From an uncultured Phocaeicola sp. (GTDB lineage Bacteria > Bacteroidota > Bacteroidia > Bacteroidales > Bacteroidaceae): a DNA stretch of 64,000 bases. Below the pieces are notes generated by a model, which was not told where the DNA came from, made no database searches, and saw only the letters and a program-made list of their open reading frames with translations. Location of the stretch: the NCBI GenBank assembly GCA_944320845.1, contig CALUJA010000002.1:143154-207153 (forward strand). The letters are read 5' to 3'. A program made the translations under genes and the position numbers. This document shows, one piece after another, positions 54,711 to 63,927 of this stretch; the stretch's first letter is position 1; every line of letters starts with the position of its first letter.

Positions 54711-55880
54711 ATGACTAAGAAAATACTTTTGTTGGGTTCAGGTGAATTGGGAAAAGAGTTCGTCATTGCCGCGCAGCGGTTAGGGCAATATGTGATTGCA
54801 TGCGACTCTTATGCCGGCGCTCCCGCCATGCAGGTGGCGGATGCTTGTGAAGTATTCAGTATGTTGGACGGAGATGCCCTTGACCGGGTGGTGGAGAAAT
54901 ATCATCCTGATATTATCGTGCCCGAAATAGAGGCTATTCGTACCGAGCGTTTGTATCATTTGGAAAAAGAGGGGATTCAGGTTGTGCCGAGTGCGCGTGC
55001 CGTAAACTATACGATGAATCGCAAGGCCATCCGCGATTTGGCTGCAAAGGAACTGGGGCTGAAGACAGCGAAGTATTTTTATGCCACTTCGTTCGAAGAA
55101 CTGAAGGATGCTGCTGAAAAAATCGGTTATCCGTGTGTCATCAAGCCGTTGATGTCGTCGTCCGGAAAGGGACAATCTGTTGCAAAAGGTCCGGAGGACT
55201 TGCAATATTCCTGGGATTACGGGTGCAGCGGAAGCCGGGGTGATATCAAAGAGCTGATTGTCGAGGAGTTTATTCATTTCGACAGCGAAATAACCTTGCT
55301 GACTGTTACGCAGAAAAACGGCCCGACACTGTTTTGTCCGCCCATCGGACACGTGCAGAAAGGGGGCGATTACCGCGAGAGTTTCCAGCCCGCACATATA
55401 GCTCCCGAACATTTGGCCGAGGCACAACGAATGGCTGCTAAGGTCACCGAGGCGCTGACAGGCTATGGAATCTGGGGTGTGGAGTTTTTCTTAAGTCACG
55501 ATAATGGTGTCTATTTCTCCGAATTGTCGCCTCGCCCGCACGATACGGGTATGGTGACGCTCGCCAATACACAGAATCTGAACGAATTTGAACTGCATCT
55601 CTATGCCGTTTTGGGGCTTCCGATTCCGGGCATTACTCAGGAACATATCGGGGCAAGCGCCGTCATTCTGTCGCCGATTGCGAGCAAGGAGGCTCCCCGA
55701 TACCGTGGCGAAGAGTTGGTCTGCTCGCAGCCGAACACGTATTTGCGTATCTTTGGCAAGCCGTTTACCAAGCTCAACCGCCGTATGGGCGTGGTGGTAT
55801 GCTACGATAAAGTGGGCGGCGACCTGGATGCTTTGAGGGAAAAATGTAAGTCATTGGCAGCAAAGGTGGAGGTTTATTGA
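54711..55880 (+). CDS. purT: Formate-dependent phosphoribosylglycinamide formyltransferase
   Basis: 389 aa ATP-grasp enzyme of purine synthesis: formate + ATP + GAR to formyl-GAR. N-terminal [40 protein letters not shown]-grasp loop [42 protein letters not shown] and the C-terminal NRRMGVVV region. Use of formate fits an anaerobe with pyruvate-derived one-carbon units. Single gene, own terminator. Confidence 0.97.
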   Translation: MTKKILLLGSGELGKEFVIAAQRLGQYVIACDSYAGAPAMQVADACEVFSMLDGDALDRVVEKYHPDIIVPEIEAIRTERLYHLEKEGIQVVPSARAVNYTMNRKAIRDLAAKELGLKTAKYFYATSFEELKDAAEKIGYPCVIKPLMSSSGKGQSVAKGPEDLQYSWDYGCSGSRGDIKELIVEEFIHFDSEITLLTVTQKNGPTLFCPPIGHVQKGGDYRESFQPAHIAPEHLAEAQRMAAKVTEALTGYGIWGVEFFLSHDNGVYFSELSPRPHDTGMVTLANTQNLNEFELHLYAVLGLPIPGITQEHIGASAVILSPIASKEAPRYRGEELVCSQPNTYLRIFGKPFTKLNRRMGVVVCYDKVGGDLDALREKCKSLAAKVEVY

Positions 55881-55898
55881 TTTTCGCTATACAGATTG

Positions 55899-55930
55899 AA
55901 GGGGCAAGAATTTCTTGCCCCTTTTGTTTT
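55899..55930 (+). terminator. Terminator of purT
   Basis: Inverted repeat AAGGGGCAAGAA/TTCTTGCCCCTT around a single central T (effective 9-10 bp stem), followed by TTGTTTTT. Confidence 0.85.
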
Positions 55931-56224
55931 TCGCTTCGTTGCATGTCAGAAATGGGGCGTGTCGGGAGACTCTGGTCGTATTGGGCGGTCTGTCCATTCC
56001 TTTATCTTCAAACGGCAGCTTGTTGGCCGTAGTTATGGCTCAGAATCAAGCTGGTGGTTTTTCTGTTTTCAGTAAGATGGTTGCGCGCATAGAAGCGTTT
56101 TTTTTTTTGGAAACCGCTATCTTGGCTTTGTGCCGGTATTGTTGCGGGAAGAGTAAGTCGGACAAAAAAGCGGGGACATTTGAAACTTTTTTATTTATCC
56201 TGCTTCATTCTGCATGAAATTACT
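55931..56224. other. Gene-free stretch between purT and thrS
   Basis: About 300 bases. A 100-codon frame (55915-56217) exists but starts inside the purT terminator and has no recognisable features. No leader, T-box or L20-type element is seen. Confidence 0.5.
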
Positions 56225-56232
56225 TATTTTTG
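56225..56232 (+). promoter_or_regulatory. -7 promoter box for the thrS-infC-rpmI-rplT operon
   Basis: TATTTTTG, 30 bases before the ATG at 56262. Confidence 0.6.
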
Positions 56233-56261
56233 CGACTCAAAGAACAAATAACAAACAAGAT

Positions 56262-58205
56262 ATGATTAAGATAACTTTTCCTGATGGCTCTGTTCGTGAA
56301 TATAACGAAGGAGTTACCGGTCTGCAGATAGCAGAAAGCATCAGTTCGCGTCTGGCACAAGAAGTTTTGGCTTGTGGCGTAAATGGCGAAACGGTTGATT
56401 TAAGCCGTCCTATCACGGAAGATGCAAATTTTGTCCTCTATAAATGGGAAGACGAGCAAGGCAAGCATGCTTTTTGGCATACCAGTGCCCATTTGTTGGC
56501 AGAGGCTTTACAGGAACTTTATCCGGGTATTCAGTTCGGGATTGGCCCGGCCATCGAGAACGGATTCTATTATGATGTGGATCCGGGCGATGATGCAGTG
56601 ATTAAAGAGAGCGATCTTCCGGCCATTGAGCAGAAGATGGCGGAACTGGCGGCAAGGAAGGAAACGCTGGTTCGTCAGAGCATATCGAAAGAGAATGCCT
56701 TGAAAATGTTCGGCGATCGCGGTGAAACCTATAAGTGTGAATTGATATCCGAGCTTGAAGACGGGCATATCACGACATATACACAGGGTGCATTTACCGA
56801 TTTGTGCCGGGGCCCGCACTTGCTCTCCACGGCTCCGATAAAGGCTGTCAAGCTCTTGTCGGTTGCCGGAGCCTATTGGAGAGGTCAGGAAGACCGTAAG
56901 CAGATGACGCGTATCTATGGCATAACTTTCCCGAAAAAGAAGATGTTGGACGAATATCTTGCCATGCTTGAGGAAGCCAAGAAGCGCGACCATCGCAAGA
57001 TAGGTAAGGAAATGGATTTGTTCATGTTCTCAGACACGGTGGGAAAGGGCTTGCCGATGTGGCTGCCTAAGGGAACCGCACTGCGTATCCGCCTGCAAGA
57101 TTTCCTTCGTCGCATCCAGGCCCGTTATGATTATCAGGAGGTGATGTGTCCGCCTATAGGAAACAAGCTGCTTTATGTGACTTCAGGACATTATGCAAAA
57201 TATGGAAAAGATTCTTTCCAGCCTATTCATACGCCGGAAGAAGGGGAAGAATACTTTCTGAAGCCGATGAACTGTCCGCATCACTGCATGATTTACAAGA
57301 ATTCTCCGCGTTCATACCGTGACCTTCCTTTGCGTATCGCTGAGTTTGGTACGGTATGCCGTTACGAGCAGAGCGGTGAACTTCACGGACTGACCCGTGT
57401 ACGTAGCTTCACACAAGATGACGCCCATATTTTCTGCCGTCCAGACCAGGTGAAGGACGAGTTCCTGCGTGTGATGGATATTATATCTATTGTGTTCCGT
57501 GCCATGGGGCTGGAAAACTTTGAAGCGCAGATTTCGCTGCGTGATAAGGTGAACCGCGAGAAGTATATCGGAAGCGACGAGAATTGGGAGAAGGCAGAGC
57601 AGGCGATTGTTGAGGCTTGCGAGGAAAAGGGCCTGAAGGCAAAGGTGGAATACGGGGAAGCTGCGTTCTATGGACCGAAGCTCGACTTTATGGTGAAGGA
57701 CGCAATCGGCCGCCGGTGGCAGCTGGGCACGATTCAGGTGGATTATAATCTGCCGGAACGCTTTCAATTGGAATATATGGGCTCGGATAACCAGAAACAT
57801 CGTCCGGTCATGATTCATCGTGCTCCTTTCGGCTCGATGGAGCGCTTCGTTGCCGTGTTGATAGAGCATACTGCCGGAAGATTCCCGTTGTGGCTGACTC
57901 CCGACCAGGCCGTTATCTTGCCGATTTCAGAAAAGTTCAACGATTATGCGAACCATGTGCGTGAAGAATTGCGCAAGAGTGATATCCGTGCTTTTGTGGA
58001 TGACCGCAACGAGAAAATCGGACGCAAGATTCGTGATAACGAGATGAAGCACATCCCTTATATGTTGATTGTGGGTGAAAAAGAAGCCGAAAACGGTGAA
58101 ATATCTGTCCGTAAGCAAGGAGAAGGGGACAAAGGTTGTGTGAAAATCGAAGATTTTGCAAAAAATATTGCAGAAGAAGTTCATAATATGGTAAATAAAT
58201 GGTAA
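56262..58205 (+). CDS. thrS: Threonyl-tRNA synthetase
   Basis: 647 aa. TGS domain (1-62), editing domain with [16 protein letters not shown] (HxxxH) and CRGPHL, then the class II core: [11 protein letters not shown] (zinc Cys/His), [25 protein letters not shown], and the C-terminal anticodon-binding domain. The conserved N-terminus starts at [14 protein letters not shown] (ATG 56262); upstream codons overlap the -7 box. First gene of the translation operon with infC, rpmI and rplT. Confidence 0.98.
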   Translation: MIKITFPDGSVREYNEGVTGLQIAESISSRLAQEVLACGVNGETVDLSRPITEDANFVLYKWEDEQGKHAFWHTSAHLLAEALQELYPGIQFGIGPAIENGFYYDVDPGDDAVIKESDLPAIEQKMAELAARKETLVRQSISKENALKMFGDRGETYKCELISELEDGHITTYTQGAFTDLCRGPHLLSTAPIKAVKLLSVAGAYWRGQEDRKQMTRIYGITFPKKKMLDEYLAMLEEAKKRDHRKIGKEMDLFMFSDTVGKGLPMWLPKGTALRIRLQDFLRRIQARYDYQEVMCPPIGNKLLYVTSGHYAKYGKDSFQPIHTPEEGEEYFLKPMNCPHHCMIYKNSPRSYRDLPLRIAEFGTVCRYEQSGELHGLTRVRSFTQDDAHIFCRPDQVKDEFLRVMDIISIVFRAMGLENFEAQISLRDKVNREKYIGSDENWEKAEQAIVEACEEKGLKAKVEYGEAAFYGPKLDFMVKDAIGRRWQLGTIQVDYNLPERFQLEYMGSDNQKHRPVMIHRAPFGSMERFVAVLIEHTAGRFPLWLTPDQAVILPISEKFNDYANHVREELRKSDIRAFVDDRNEKIGRKIRDNEMKHIPYMLIVGEKEAENGEISVRKQGEGDKGCVKIEDFAKNIAEEVHNMVNKW

Positions 58206-58303
58206 CTTTGCCGCCGTTTGCAGGGGTTAGTACAGACTCTTGCAGACAGTTGGTCAAGAAATAATTTTATAATTCTAAACAAACAAGGAAGAAAAAGATT
58301 TTA

Positions 58304-58894
58304 ATGAAGAATGACAGTTTAAAAGGGCAACACAGAGTCAATGAACAGATTCGCGCCAAAGAAGTCCGTATTGTGGGAGATAATATTGAATCAGCGGTAT
58401 ATCCGATAGCTCAAGCCTTGAAGATGGCGGAAGAGCATGATGCTGACCTGGTTGAAATTTCACCCAATGCTGTTCCTCCGGTTTGTAGGATTATAGATTA
58501 TTCCAAATTTCTTTATCAGCTGAAGAAGCGTGCGAAGGAGCAGAAGGCCAAGCAGGTTAAGGTAAACGTGAAGGAAATCCGTTTCGGACCTCAGACGGAT
58601 GAGCATGATTACAATTTTAAGCTGAAGCATGCCATCGGTTTCTTGCAGGACGGTGATAAGGTGAAAGCTTACGTGTTCTTTAAGGGACGGTCTATCTTGT
58701 TTAAAGAGCAGGGTGAAGTTTTGCTGCTCCGTTTTGCCAATGACTTGGAGGATTACGCAAAAGTGGAACAGATGCCTCTTCTGGAAGGAAAGCGCATGAC
58801 TATTTCATTGTCGCCCAAGAAGCCGGGAGCTCCCAAAAAGGCAGCCAAGCCGGAAGCACCGAAAACCGAAGCTAAGAACGAGAAGAGTGAGTAA
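58304..58894 (+). CDS. infC: Translation initiation factor IF-3
   Basis: 196 aa. IF3-N ([32 protein letters not shown]) and IF3-C ([39 protein letters not shown]). The last ~30 residues are a Lys/Ala/Pro-rich tail ([18 protein letters not shown]) beyond the usual end. The start is a plain ATG, not the rare AUU used for autoregulation in enterobacteria. 98 bases after thrS. Confidence 0.97.
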   Translation: MKNDSLKGQHRVNEQIRAKEVRIVGDNIESAVYPIAQALKMAEEHDADLVEISPNAVPPVCRIIDYSKFLYQLKKRAKEQKAKQVKVNVKEIRFGPQTDEHDYNFKLKHAIGFLQDGDKVKAYVFFKGRSILFKEQGEVLLLRFANDLEDYAKVEQMPLLEGKRMTISLSPKKPGAPKKAAKPEAPKTEAKNEKSE

Positions 58895-58948
58895 CGCGCC
58901 GGTATAGTGCGTTGCCATATTTATAATAATAATTAAAAATTAAACAAG

Positions 58949-59146
58949 ATGCCAAAGATTAAGACTAACTCCGGTGCTAAAAAAAGATTTGTTCTTACCG
59001 GAACGGGTAAAATTAAAAGAAAGCATGCTTTTCATAGTCATATTTTGACTAAGAAGACAAAGAAGCAGAAAAGGAACCTTTGCCACAGCACATTGGTGGA
59101 CAGCGCCAATTTGAAGCAGGTTAAAGAACTTTTGTGCATGAGATAA
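58949..59146 (+). CDS. rpmI: 50S ribosomal protein L35
   Basis: 65 aa, very basic. [20 protein letters not shown] and [20 protein letters not shown] are the bL35 signature. Between infC and rplT, the standard order. Confidence 0.98.
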   Translation: MPKIKTNSGAKKRFVLTGTGKIKRKHAFHSHILTKKTKKQKRNLCHSTLVDSANLKQVKELLCMR

Positions 59147-59252
59147 TCTTCTAAAAGCGTACAGAGTATCATCTTTAAATTATTAACCGAATGTTTAGCC
59201 TCAAGTCCGGTTGTGAAATATCGGCGCTATCATTCAAAAAGGAATTAAAACT

Positions 59253-59603
59253 ATGCCAAGATCAGTAAATCATGTTGCTTCAAGAGCAAGAAGAAAGAAA
59301 ATTTTGAAATTGACCAGAGGTTACTTTGGTGCAAGAAAGAATGTTTGGACCGTTGCCAAAAATACTTGGGAGAAAGGTCTTACTTATGCATATCGTGACC
59401 GTAAGAATAAAAAGCGTAACTTCCGTGCTTTGTGGATTCAGCGTATCAATGCTGCTGCCCGCTTGGAAGGCATGTCTTATTCTAAGCTGATGGGTGCCTT
59501 GCATAAGGCAGGAATCGAAATCAACCGTAAAGTATTGGCTGATTTGGCGATGAACCATCCGGAAGCATTCAAGGCTGTTGTGGATAAGGTAAAGAACGCT
59601 TGA
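59253..59603 (+). CDS. rplT: 50S ribosomal protein L20
   Basis: 116 aa. [40 protein letters not shown], and [23 protein letters not shown] are typical of bL20, which binds 23S rRNA early in assembly. Last gene of the operon; strong terminator 30 bases later. Confidence 0.98.
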   Translation: MPRSVNHVASRARRKKILKLTRGYFGARKNVWTVAKNTWEKGLTYAYRDRKNKKRNFRALWIQRINAAARLEGMSYSKLMGALHKAGIEINRKVLADLAMNHPEAFKAVVDKVKNA

Positions 59604-59632
59604 CAGACTGAGCTGTCAATATGAGATTTTTG

Positions 59633-59665
59633 AAAGGGCGTACGAGTTTCTTGTACGCCCTTTTT
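59633..59665 (+). terminator. Terminator of the thrS-rplT operon
   Basis: 11-bp stem AAAGGGCGTAC/GTACGCCCTTT, 9-base loop, followed by TTCCTTT. Confidence 0.88.
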
Positions 59666-59954
59666 CCTTTATCCTCCTTCTTTCTCTTTTTCTTCTCTTT
59701 TTCTCTTTTTTGCTTTGTACTCTCAAATATTAGTTGTATATTTGTAATACAAAAATGAAGCCGTACTTGCAGAATCGGGAAACTCATCAAATTAAAAGAA
59801 ATACCGAGACAAGCTTCTTCTTCCAATGGCGGGCCACGCCTTCGGGTAGCATTTATGCCGGTGGATTACAAAGGGAGAGAGCACTCAAAACCTGTCATTC
59901 GGAGTTTCGTCACGCCTCGGGTACGGCTTCTCCTTTGTTTATATATCACCAATC
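59666..59954 (+). other. Long leader region upstream of the EFR1 gene
   Basis: The gap from rplT to the EFR1 gene is 351 bases. A pyrimidine-rich tract (59670-59715) is followed by a -7 box at 59737, leaving a leader of about 200 nt. An in-frame ATG at 59755 opens 67 codons ending in an ATGA overlap with the next gene, but it lies almost at the expected transcription start and lacks a ribosome site. Confidence 0.4.
59737..59744 (+). promoter_or_regulatory. -7 promoter box for the EFR1 gene
   Basis: TATATTTG, about 210 bases upstream of the ATG at 59955, implying a long 5' leader. Confidence 0.5.
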
Positions 59955-60722
59955 ATGATTCTTTATTTTTCCGGTACGGGCAATTCCCGATGGGTGGCAC
60001 AGCAGTTGGCGGCCGTTTCCAAAGAGCGTGTTTATGATTTGGCCGGGCTTTTTCTCTCGGATGTTTATGAGTTGGAGAAAGGAGAGCCTTTGGGCTTTGT
60101 TTTTCCTGTGCATGCTTGGGGGCCTCCAGAGATGGTCATGCGCTGCATTTCACAGCTCAAGTTGTCGTCTGCTCCTGATTATGTGTATTTTGTGTGTACA
60201 TGCGGCGACGATACCGGCAAGACGGAAGAGTTGTTCTGCAAGGTCGTTGCCAGGCGGGGATGGCGTTGCGAGGCAGGTTTTTCTATCGTAATGCCGAATA
60301 CGTATGTCTGTTTGCCGGGTTTTGATGTGGATGCTGAGACTGTGGAAAAGGAGAAGTGCGGGAAAGCAAAAGAGCGTTTGGCGTTGGTTGAAGAGAGAGT
60401 GTTTTGGAAGAAGCATGGGTTTGACTGTAAAGAAGGCAGAATGCCGTGGCTCAAGACTTACGTTCTCCGTCCTTTGTTTATTCGTTTTTTGATGTCTGCC
60501 AAGGCTTTTCATGTCACAGATGCCTGCATATCCTGCGGAGAATGCGGGAAGGTGTGCCCGGTGCACAATATCCGGATGATTTCCGGCAGGCCTTTATGGG
60601 GAGACGACTGTACGATGTGTCTGGCATGTTACCATCATTGCCCCAAACATGCAGTCGCTTACGGAAGGCAGACTGCAAAGAAGGGGCAGTATATCTTTCA
60701 CAAAGAGTCAGTTGGCCGTTGA
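59955..60722 (+). CDS. EFR1-family ferredoxin with flavodoxin-like domain
   Basis: 255 aa. The N-terminal flavodoxin-like domain starts ILYFSGTGNSRWVAQQLAA (FMN phosphate loop) and has FVFPVHAWGPPEMV. The C-terminal 2x[4Fe-4S] ferredoxin has CISCGECGKVCPV and CTMCLACYHHCPKHA. It probably carries electrons between flavin and ferredoxin-dependent enzymes; the partner is unknown. 3' end overlaps the convergent endonuclease gene by 15 bases. Confidence 0.92.
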   Translation: MILYFSGTGNSRWVAQQLAAVSKERVYDLAGLFLSDVYELEKGEPLGFVFPVHAWGPPEMVMRCISQLKLSSAPDYVYFVCTCGDDTGKTEELFCKVVARRGWRCEAGFSIVMPNTYVCLPGFDVDAETVEKEKCGKAKERLALVEERVFWKKHGFDCKEGRMPWLKTYVLRPLFIRFLMSAKAFHVTDACISCGECGKVCPVHNIRMISGRPLWGDDCTMCLACYHHCPKHAVAYGRQTAKKGQYIFHKESVGR

Positions 60723-61646
60723 AGGCAGCTGGGGCACGGCGGCTTCTATCTTTTCTTCCACCGCATCAGGCAGCTTGGAAAAGAAGTCCAGGCCGGTTGT
60801 TTTCTCTACCGAATCGACGCTGACCATGTATCTTTCCAGTTTTTGATGGTGCGCCCTGTTGGGAAAGATAAAGCCCATCGCTACAGGATTCTTGCGGTTG
60901 TTGATGAGCACCACCTTGAAAAAGCGGTCGGGAACGGCCACTTGGTGCTTGCCGATGCGCCGGGGCTGTTTGCTGTCGTATATCGGGCCGCATACGATGT
61001 AGACCGTCTCGAATTTTTTTGCCCATTGGCGGCAGGTTTCCTCCAGGTCATTCCAGTCATCCCGGTTCAGTTTCTGGTTTTGCGGGCATACATTGCTCAT
61101 GTAGAAAGATTCCGCCATTGCTTTCTGACTCCATTTCATGTCGGCTGCCGGTGCCATGTGTCCGCGGTCATAGCCGGAATGGGTGTAGTCGGCATGTTCA
61201 ACGCGCGGTTCGGGCAAGTCCGGGTCGGGCGAAAACCGGTTGATACGGACATTTTTCCCTTTTGTTTCCTTTCGGGTCAGTTCCCATCCCACCCAATTGG
61301 GGGTTTTATAATAAGAGTTGTACGATGCGGTATATCCGGTCCGCTTCAATATCCGTTCGTCCCGTTTTGACAATGTGACGGGAATCTCCAAGGCTTCCGA
61401 AGGTTTGACTGTAGGCTTCCGGGAGGCAGATGCTGAAGGAAAATCTTTTTTGACAGGAGCTTCCGGCGATTGTGCCTTTACGTTCCCGAAGTTTTCCTGC
61501 GGCTTTGCTGCGGGTTGCTCCGCTTGTGGAAGCTGCCGGATATGGGTCTGCTGCTGGTACAGATAGATGCTTCCGGCAACAATCAGCATCAGAACGATGA
61601 AACCCTTCAGGCTTCCTCCCTGTTTTCTTCTTTTTTGTGCGCACAT
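60708..61646 (-). CDS. Membrane-anchored DNA/RNA non-specific endonuclease
   Basis: 312 aa. N-terminal membrane helix (about 15-30, FIVLMLIVAGSIYLY) after a basic start, so the enzyme faces the periplasm. A Pro/Ala linker (35-90) is followed by the NUC1-type nuclease: HSGYDRGHMAPAADMKWS (the DRGH catalytic motif with His), FYMSNVCPQNQKLNRDDWNDLE (metal Asn). Cleaves DNA and RNA without sequence preference. Two bases after the AlaX-like gene, so in one operon with it. Confidence 0.9.
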   Translation of the reverse strand: MCAQKRRKQGGSLKGFIVLMLIVAGSIYLYQQQTHIRQLPQAEQPAAKPQENFGNVKAQSPEAPVKKDFPSASASRKPTVKPSEALEIPVTLSKRDERILKRTGYTASYNSYYKTPNWVGWELTRKETKGKNVRINRFSPDPDLPEPRVEHADYTHSGYDRGHMAPAADMKWSQKAMAESFYMSNVCPQNQKLNRDDWNDLEETCRQWAKKFETVYIVCGPIYDSKQPRRIGKHQVAVPDRFFKVVLINNRKNPVAMGFIFPNRAHHQKLERYMVSVDSVEKTTGLDFFSKLPDAVEEKIEAAVPQLPSTAN

Positions 61647-61648
61647 GG

Positions 61649-62110
61649 TCAGAGCAGTTTGAATCTCATGCGGAATATTCCGTCGTTATAGTCGGAGCTG
61701 ATGATTTTGAATGTCCCGATTTCGGATGTGTTGGACACATGCAGGCCGATGCAGAGACATTCGTCATAGTCGCCTACCTTGACGATGCGCACTGTGTCTG
61801 AAGCGCTTTCCGGCAGCCGTTTCAGGTCGAAACGGCCGATTGCATCTTTTTGGGAGATGAATTCGGTCGTCACATCCAGATGGCGTGCTATGACTTCGTT
61901 CACCGTTTCTTCGATGTTTGCGATTTCTTCACCGGTAGGAGCTTGGGGCAAGGCAAAGTCCAGTTTGCTTTTTTTGCGTTCGATATGTGCCGATACTGCC
62001 CTCCCGCATCCGAAAAGATTCACCATTGTGCGGTTTACGATATGTTCGCACGTGTGCATGGGCGGGTATTCCTGCTTGTTATGCTGGTTCAAAGAAAGTT
62101 GTTCGTCCAT
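61649..62110 (-). CDS. AlaX-like standalone editing-domain protein
   Basis: 153 aa. Resembles the second additional domain shared by AlaRS and ThrRS: PPMHTCEHIVNRTM holds HxxxH and CLCIGLHVSNTSEIG holds the CxxxH pair, together the zinc site for hydrolysing misacylated tRNA. There is no N-terminal AlaX barrel, so it is the short type. Annotated homologues are alanyl-tRNA editing proteins; here specificity is unproven. The ATG at 62110 is used because the longer frame starts in the -7 box. Confidence 0.8.
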   Translation of the reverse strand: MDEQLSLNQHNKQEYPPMHTCEHIVNRTMVNLFGCGRAVSAHIERKKSKLDFALPQAPTGEEIANIEETVNEVIARHLDVTTEFISQKDAIGRFDLKRLPESASDTVRIVKVGDYDECLCIGLHVSNTSEIGTFKIISSDYNDGIFRMRFKLL

Positions 62111-62143
62111 AGATATAAATGTTATGTCAGTATGCTTTTGCTG

Positions 62144-62151
62144 CAAATTTA
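62144..62151 (-). promoter_or_regulatory. -7 promoter box for the AlaX-like/endonuclease operon
   Basis: TAAATTTG on the minus strand, 33 bases upstream of the ATG at 62110. Confidence 0.55.
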
Positions 62152-62196
62152 GGGATTTTTTTGCTTATCAGGAATTATTGTTGTCGTTTCATTTCT

Positions 62197-62204
62197 TATC
62201 TTTG
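62197..62204 (+). promoter_or_regulatory. -7 promoter box for the RIC/LuxR operon
   Basis: TATCTTTG, 78 bases upstream of the ATG at 62282. Confidence 0.5.
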
Positions 62205-62281
62205 TTTTCAGACAATGTGAATATACCTATAAATGGTGATTGTAAAATCAGTAATACTTCTCTTATTTTGTATTCGTAAAA

Positions 62282-62998
62282 ATGAAGAATCACGTACTTA
62301 TGTGTAATACAGTCCGAACTTATAAGCCAACGGATAAGATGAGCGAACTTATCTGTGAGAATTACGCCTTGTTGCAGGTGTTGAGCCGTTTCGGTCTGTC
62401 TTTGGGGTTCGGTGACAAGTCAGTGCAGGAAGTGTGCGAGATGCATCATGTAGATTGCAGTACTTTTCTGATTGTGGTAAACTTTCTGGTAGAAGAAAGC
62501 AACCGTATCGAAGACCATCCGAAAGGACTTTCTGTCCCCGCTCTCATGAACTACTTGAAGCAGGCTCATCATTATTTTCTTGACTTCCAGCTGCCTTCTA
62601 TCCGGCGCAAGCTGATTGAAGCCATTGACTGCTCGACGGAAAACAAGGTCGCATTCCTGATTATCCAGTTTTTCGACGCTTATGTGCACGAGGTGCGCAA
62701 GCATATGGAATATGAAAACGAAAAGGTGTTTACCTATGTGGAGCAGCTTTTGAAGGGCGAACGCCCGAAAGAATATAATATCAGTGTGTTTGCCCGGCAT
62801 CATGACCAGATTAATGCCAAGCTTACCGAACTGAAGAACATTATCATCAAATATTATCCGTCGGGCGGAGACAATCAGTTGCTTAATGCCACGCTGTTTG
62901 ATATATTTAGCTGCGAGGAGGATTTGGATTCGCATAACCGGGTAGAAGATTACTTGTTTGTGCCGGCCATTATGGAATTGGAAAAAGAAATAAGATGA
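62282..62998 (+). CDS. RIC-like (YtfE/ScdA-type) di-iron hemerythrin protein
   Basis: 238 aa. An N-terminal helical part like ScdA_N (about 20-70, SVQEVCEMHHVDCSTFL) lacks the Cys-Cys motif of true ScdA_N. The hemerythrin domain has all expected ligands at YtfE-like spacing: His96/97, His141, Glu145, His173/174, His218 and Glu222. RIC proteins repair iron-sulfur clusters after nitric-oxide or oxygen damage. The stop overlaps the next ATG by four bases, tying it to the LuxR regulator. A second ATG (62300) is a possible start. Confidence 0.82.
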   Translation: MKNHVLMCNTVRTYKPTDKMSELICENYALLQVLSRFGLSLGFGDKSVQEVCEMHHVDCSTFLIVVNFLVEESNRIEDHPKGLSVPALMNYLKQAHHYFLDFQLPSIRRKLIEAIDCSTENKVAFLIIQFFDAYVHEVRKHMEYENEKVFTYVEQLLKGERPKEYNISVFARHHDQINAKLTELKNIIIKYYPSGGDNQLLNATLFDIFSCEEDLDSHNRVEDYLFVPAIMELEKEIR

Positions 62999-63603
62999 AA
63001 TCTCAGGAAACCATACATATTGCCATAGCTGAAGTTTCATTAATTATCCGGAGCGGACTGGCGATGGCACTGAAGCGTTTGCCTGAATTGAATATTCAGA
63101 CGGTAGAAATCACTTCAAAGGAGGGAATATTGCATTATATGGAGGCACACCATCCGGATATTCTGATTGTCAATCCGTTGTTTGAGGGATGGTTTGACGC
63201 GGAAGCCTTCAGAGAGCGATATCCCCATGCGGAAATGAAGCTTGTCTCCCTGATTTCGGCGGTAGTGGATGCCAATCAGCTGAAAGGATATGATGAAAGC
63301 ATCAATCTGTTTGACGACATCGACTCGTTGAATCGTAAGATTTCTTCGTTGATGAATGTGGACGAGGAAGACGACAATGACCAGAATTCGCTCAGCCAGC
63401 GCGAAAAGGAGATTGTGGGCTGTGTAGTGAGGGGAATGACGAACAAGGAGATTGCCGAAAAGCTTTATATCTCCGTACATACGGTCATTACGCACCGGCG
63501 CAATATAACCCGGAAGCTCCAGATACATTCGGCCGCCGGCTTGACCATATATGCGATTGTAAATAAATTAGTGGAGCTGAACGAAGTCAAGCTGAATGTG
63601 TAA
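62995..63603 (+). CDS. LuxR-family regulator with degenerate receiver domain
   Basis: 202 aa. The N-terminal domain folds like a receiver, but the acid pair is missing (HIAIAEVSLI) and the phosphoacceptor place in DILIVNPLFEG is Asn60. A short acidic linker (VDEEDDNDQN) is followed by a clear LuxR helix-turn-helix (LSQREKEIVGCVVRGMTNKEIAEKLYISVHTVITHRR region, about 132-195). Phosphorylation by a kinase is unlikely; the translational overlap with the hemerythrin suggests a direct or ligand-driven input. Targets unknown. Confidence 0.9.
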   Translation: MKSQETIHIAIAEVSLIIRSGLAMALKRLPELNIQTVEITSKEGILHYMEAHHPDILIVNPLFEGWFDAEAFRERYPHAEMKLVSLISAVVDANQLKGYDESINLFDDIDSLNRKISSLMNVDEEDDNDQNSLSQREKEIVGCVVRGMTNKEIAEKLYISVHTVITHRRNITRKLQIHSAAGLTIYAIVNKLVELNEVKLNV

Positions 63604-63643
63604 ATACCAACATTTAGGTATTGTGTGATAGACAGGAACTGCT

Positions 63644-63651
63644 TACCTTTG
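63644..63651 (+). promoter_or_regulatory. Promoter-like box with no gene downstream
   Basis: TACCTTTG with ATTG 24 bases upstream, reading towards two stem-loops and then the back of the tRNA genes. No open frame follows. Confidence 0.4.
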
Positions 63652-63657
63652 TATCGT

Positions 63658-63780
63658 TAGTCATATAGAAATTACGTAAACCACAAAAGTAAAAGAAGTT
63701 AGTTATTAGTTGGGCGCGCCTTGCGAAGTGATTCGTGAGGCGTACGCATTTTATGTGCGTGCATGGGAAACATTTCCGTA
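63658..63780 (+). ncRNA. Candidate small RNA or leader with two hairpins
   Basis: Downstream of the box at 63644. Hairpin 1: 11 continuous pairs, 63717-63727 with 63732-63742, closed by a GTGA (GNRA-type) loop; two of the pairs are G-U. Hairpin 2: 7 pairs, 63743-63749 region with 63756-63762. A short third hairpin GGAA/TTCC lies at 63766-63777. No T-tract terminator is visible and no family is recognised, so this is tentative. Confidence 0.25.
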
Positions 63781-63825
63781 AGTCAAGAGAGTAAAGCGAT
63801 TGTGCAAGGGGAATGCTGAAGCGGA

Positions 63826-63902
<77 letters not shown>

Positions 63903-63927
63903 ATCCTTTGTAAATTGTAAAGCTTCG

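Noticed and set aside
55915-56217. 100-codon frame between purT and thrS
   Set aside because: It starts inside the purT terminator, has no recognisable motif and runs to the thrS promoter.
56225-56262. T-box or attenuator before thrS
   Set aside because: The leader is only about 25-30 nt, too short for one.
59755-59958. 67-codon frame upstream of the EFR1 gene
   Set aside because: The ATG lies within about 5 bases of the expected transcription start, no ribosome site, and composition is unlike the neighbours; kept only as a possibility in the leader finding.
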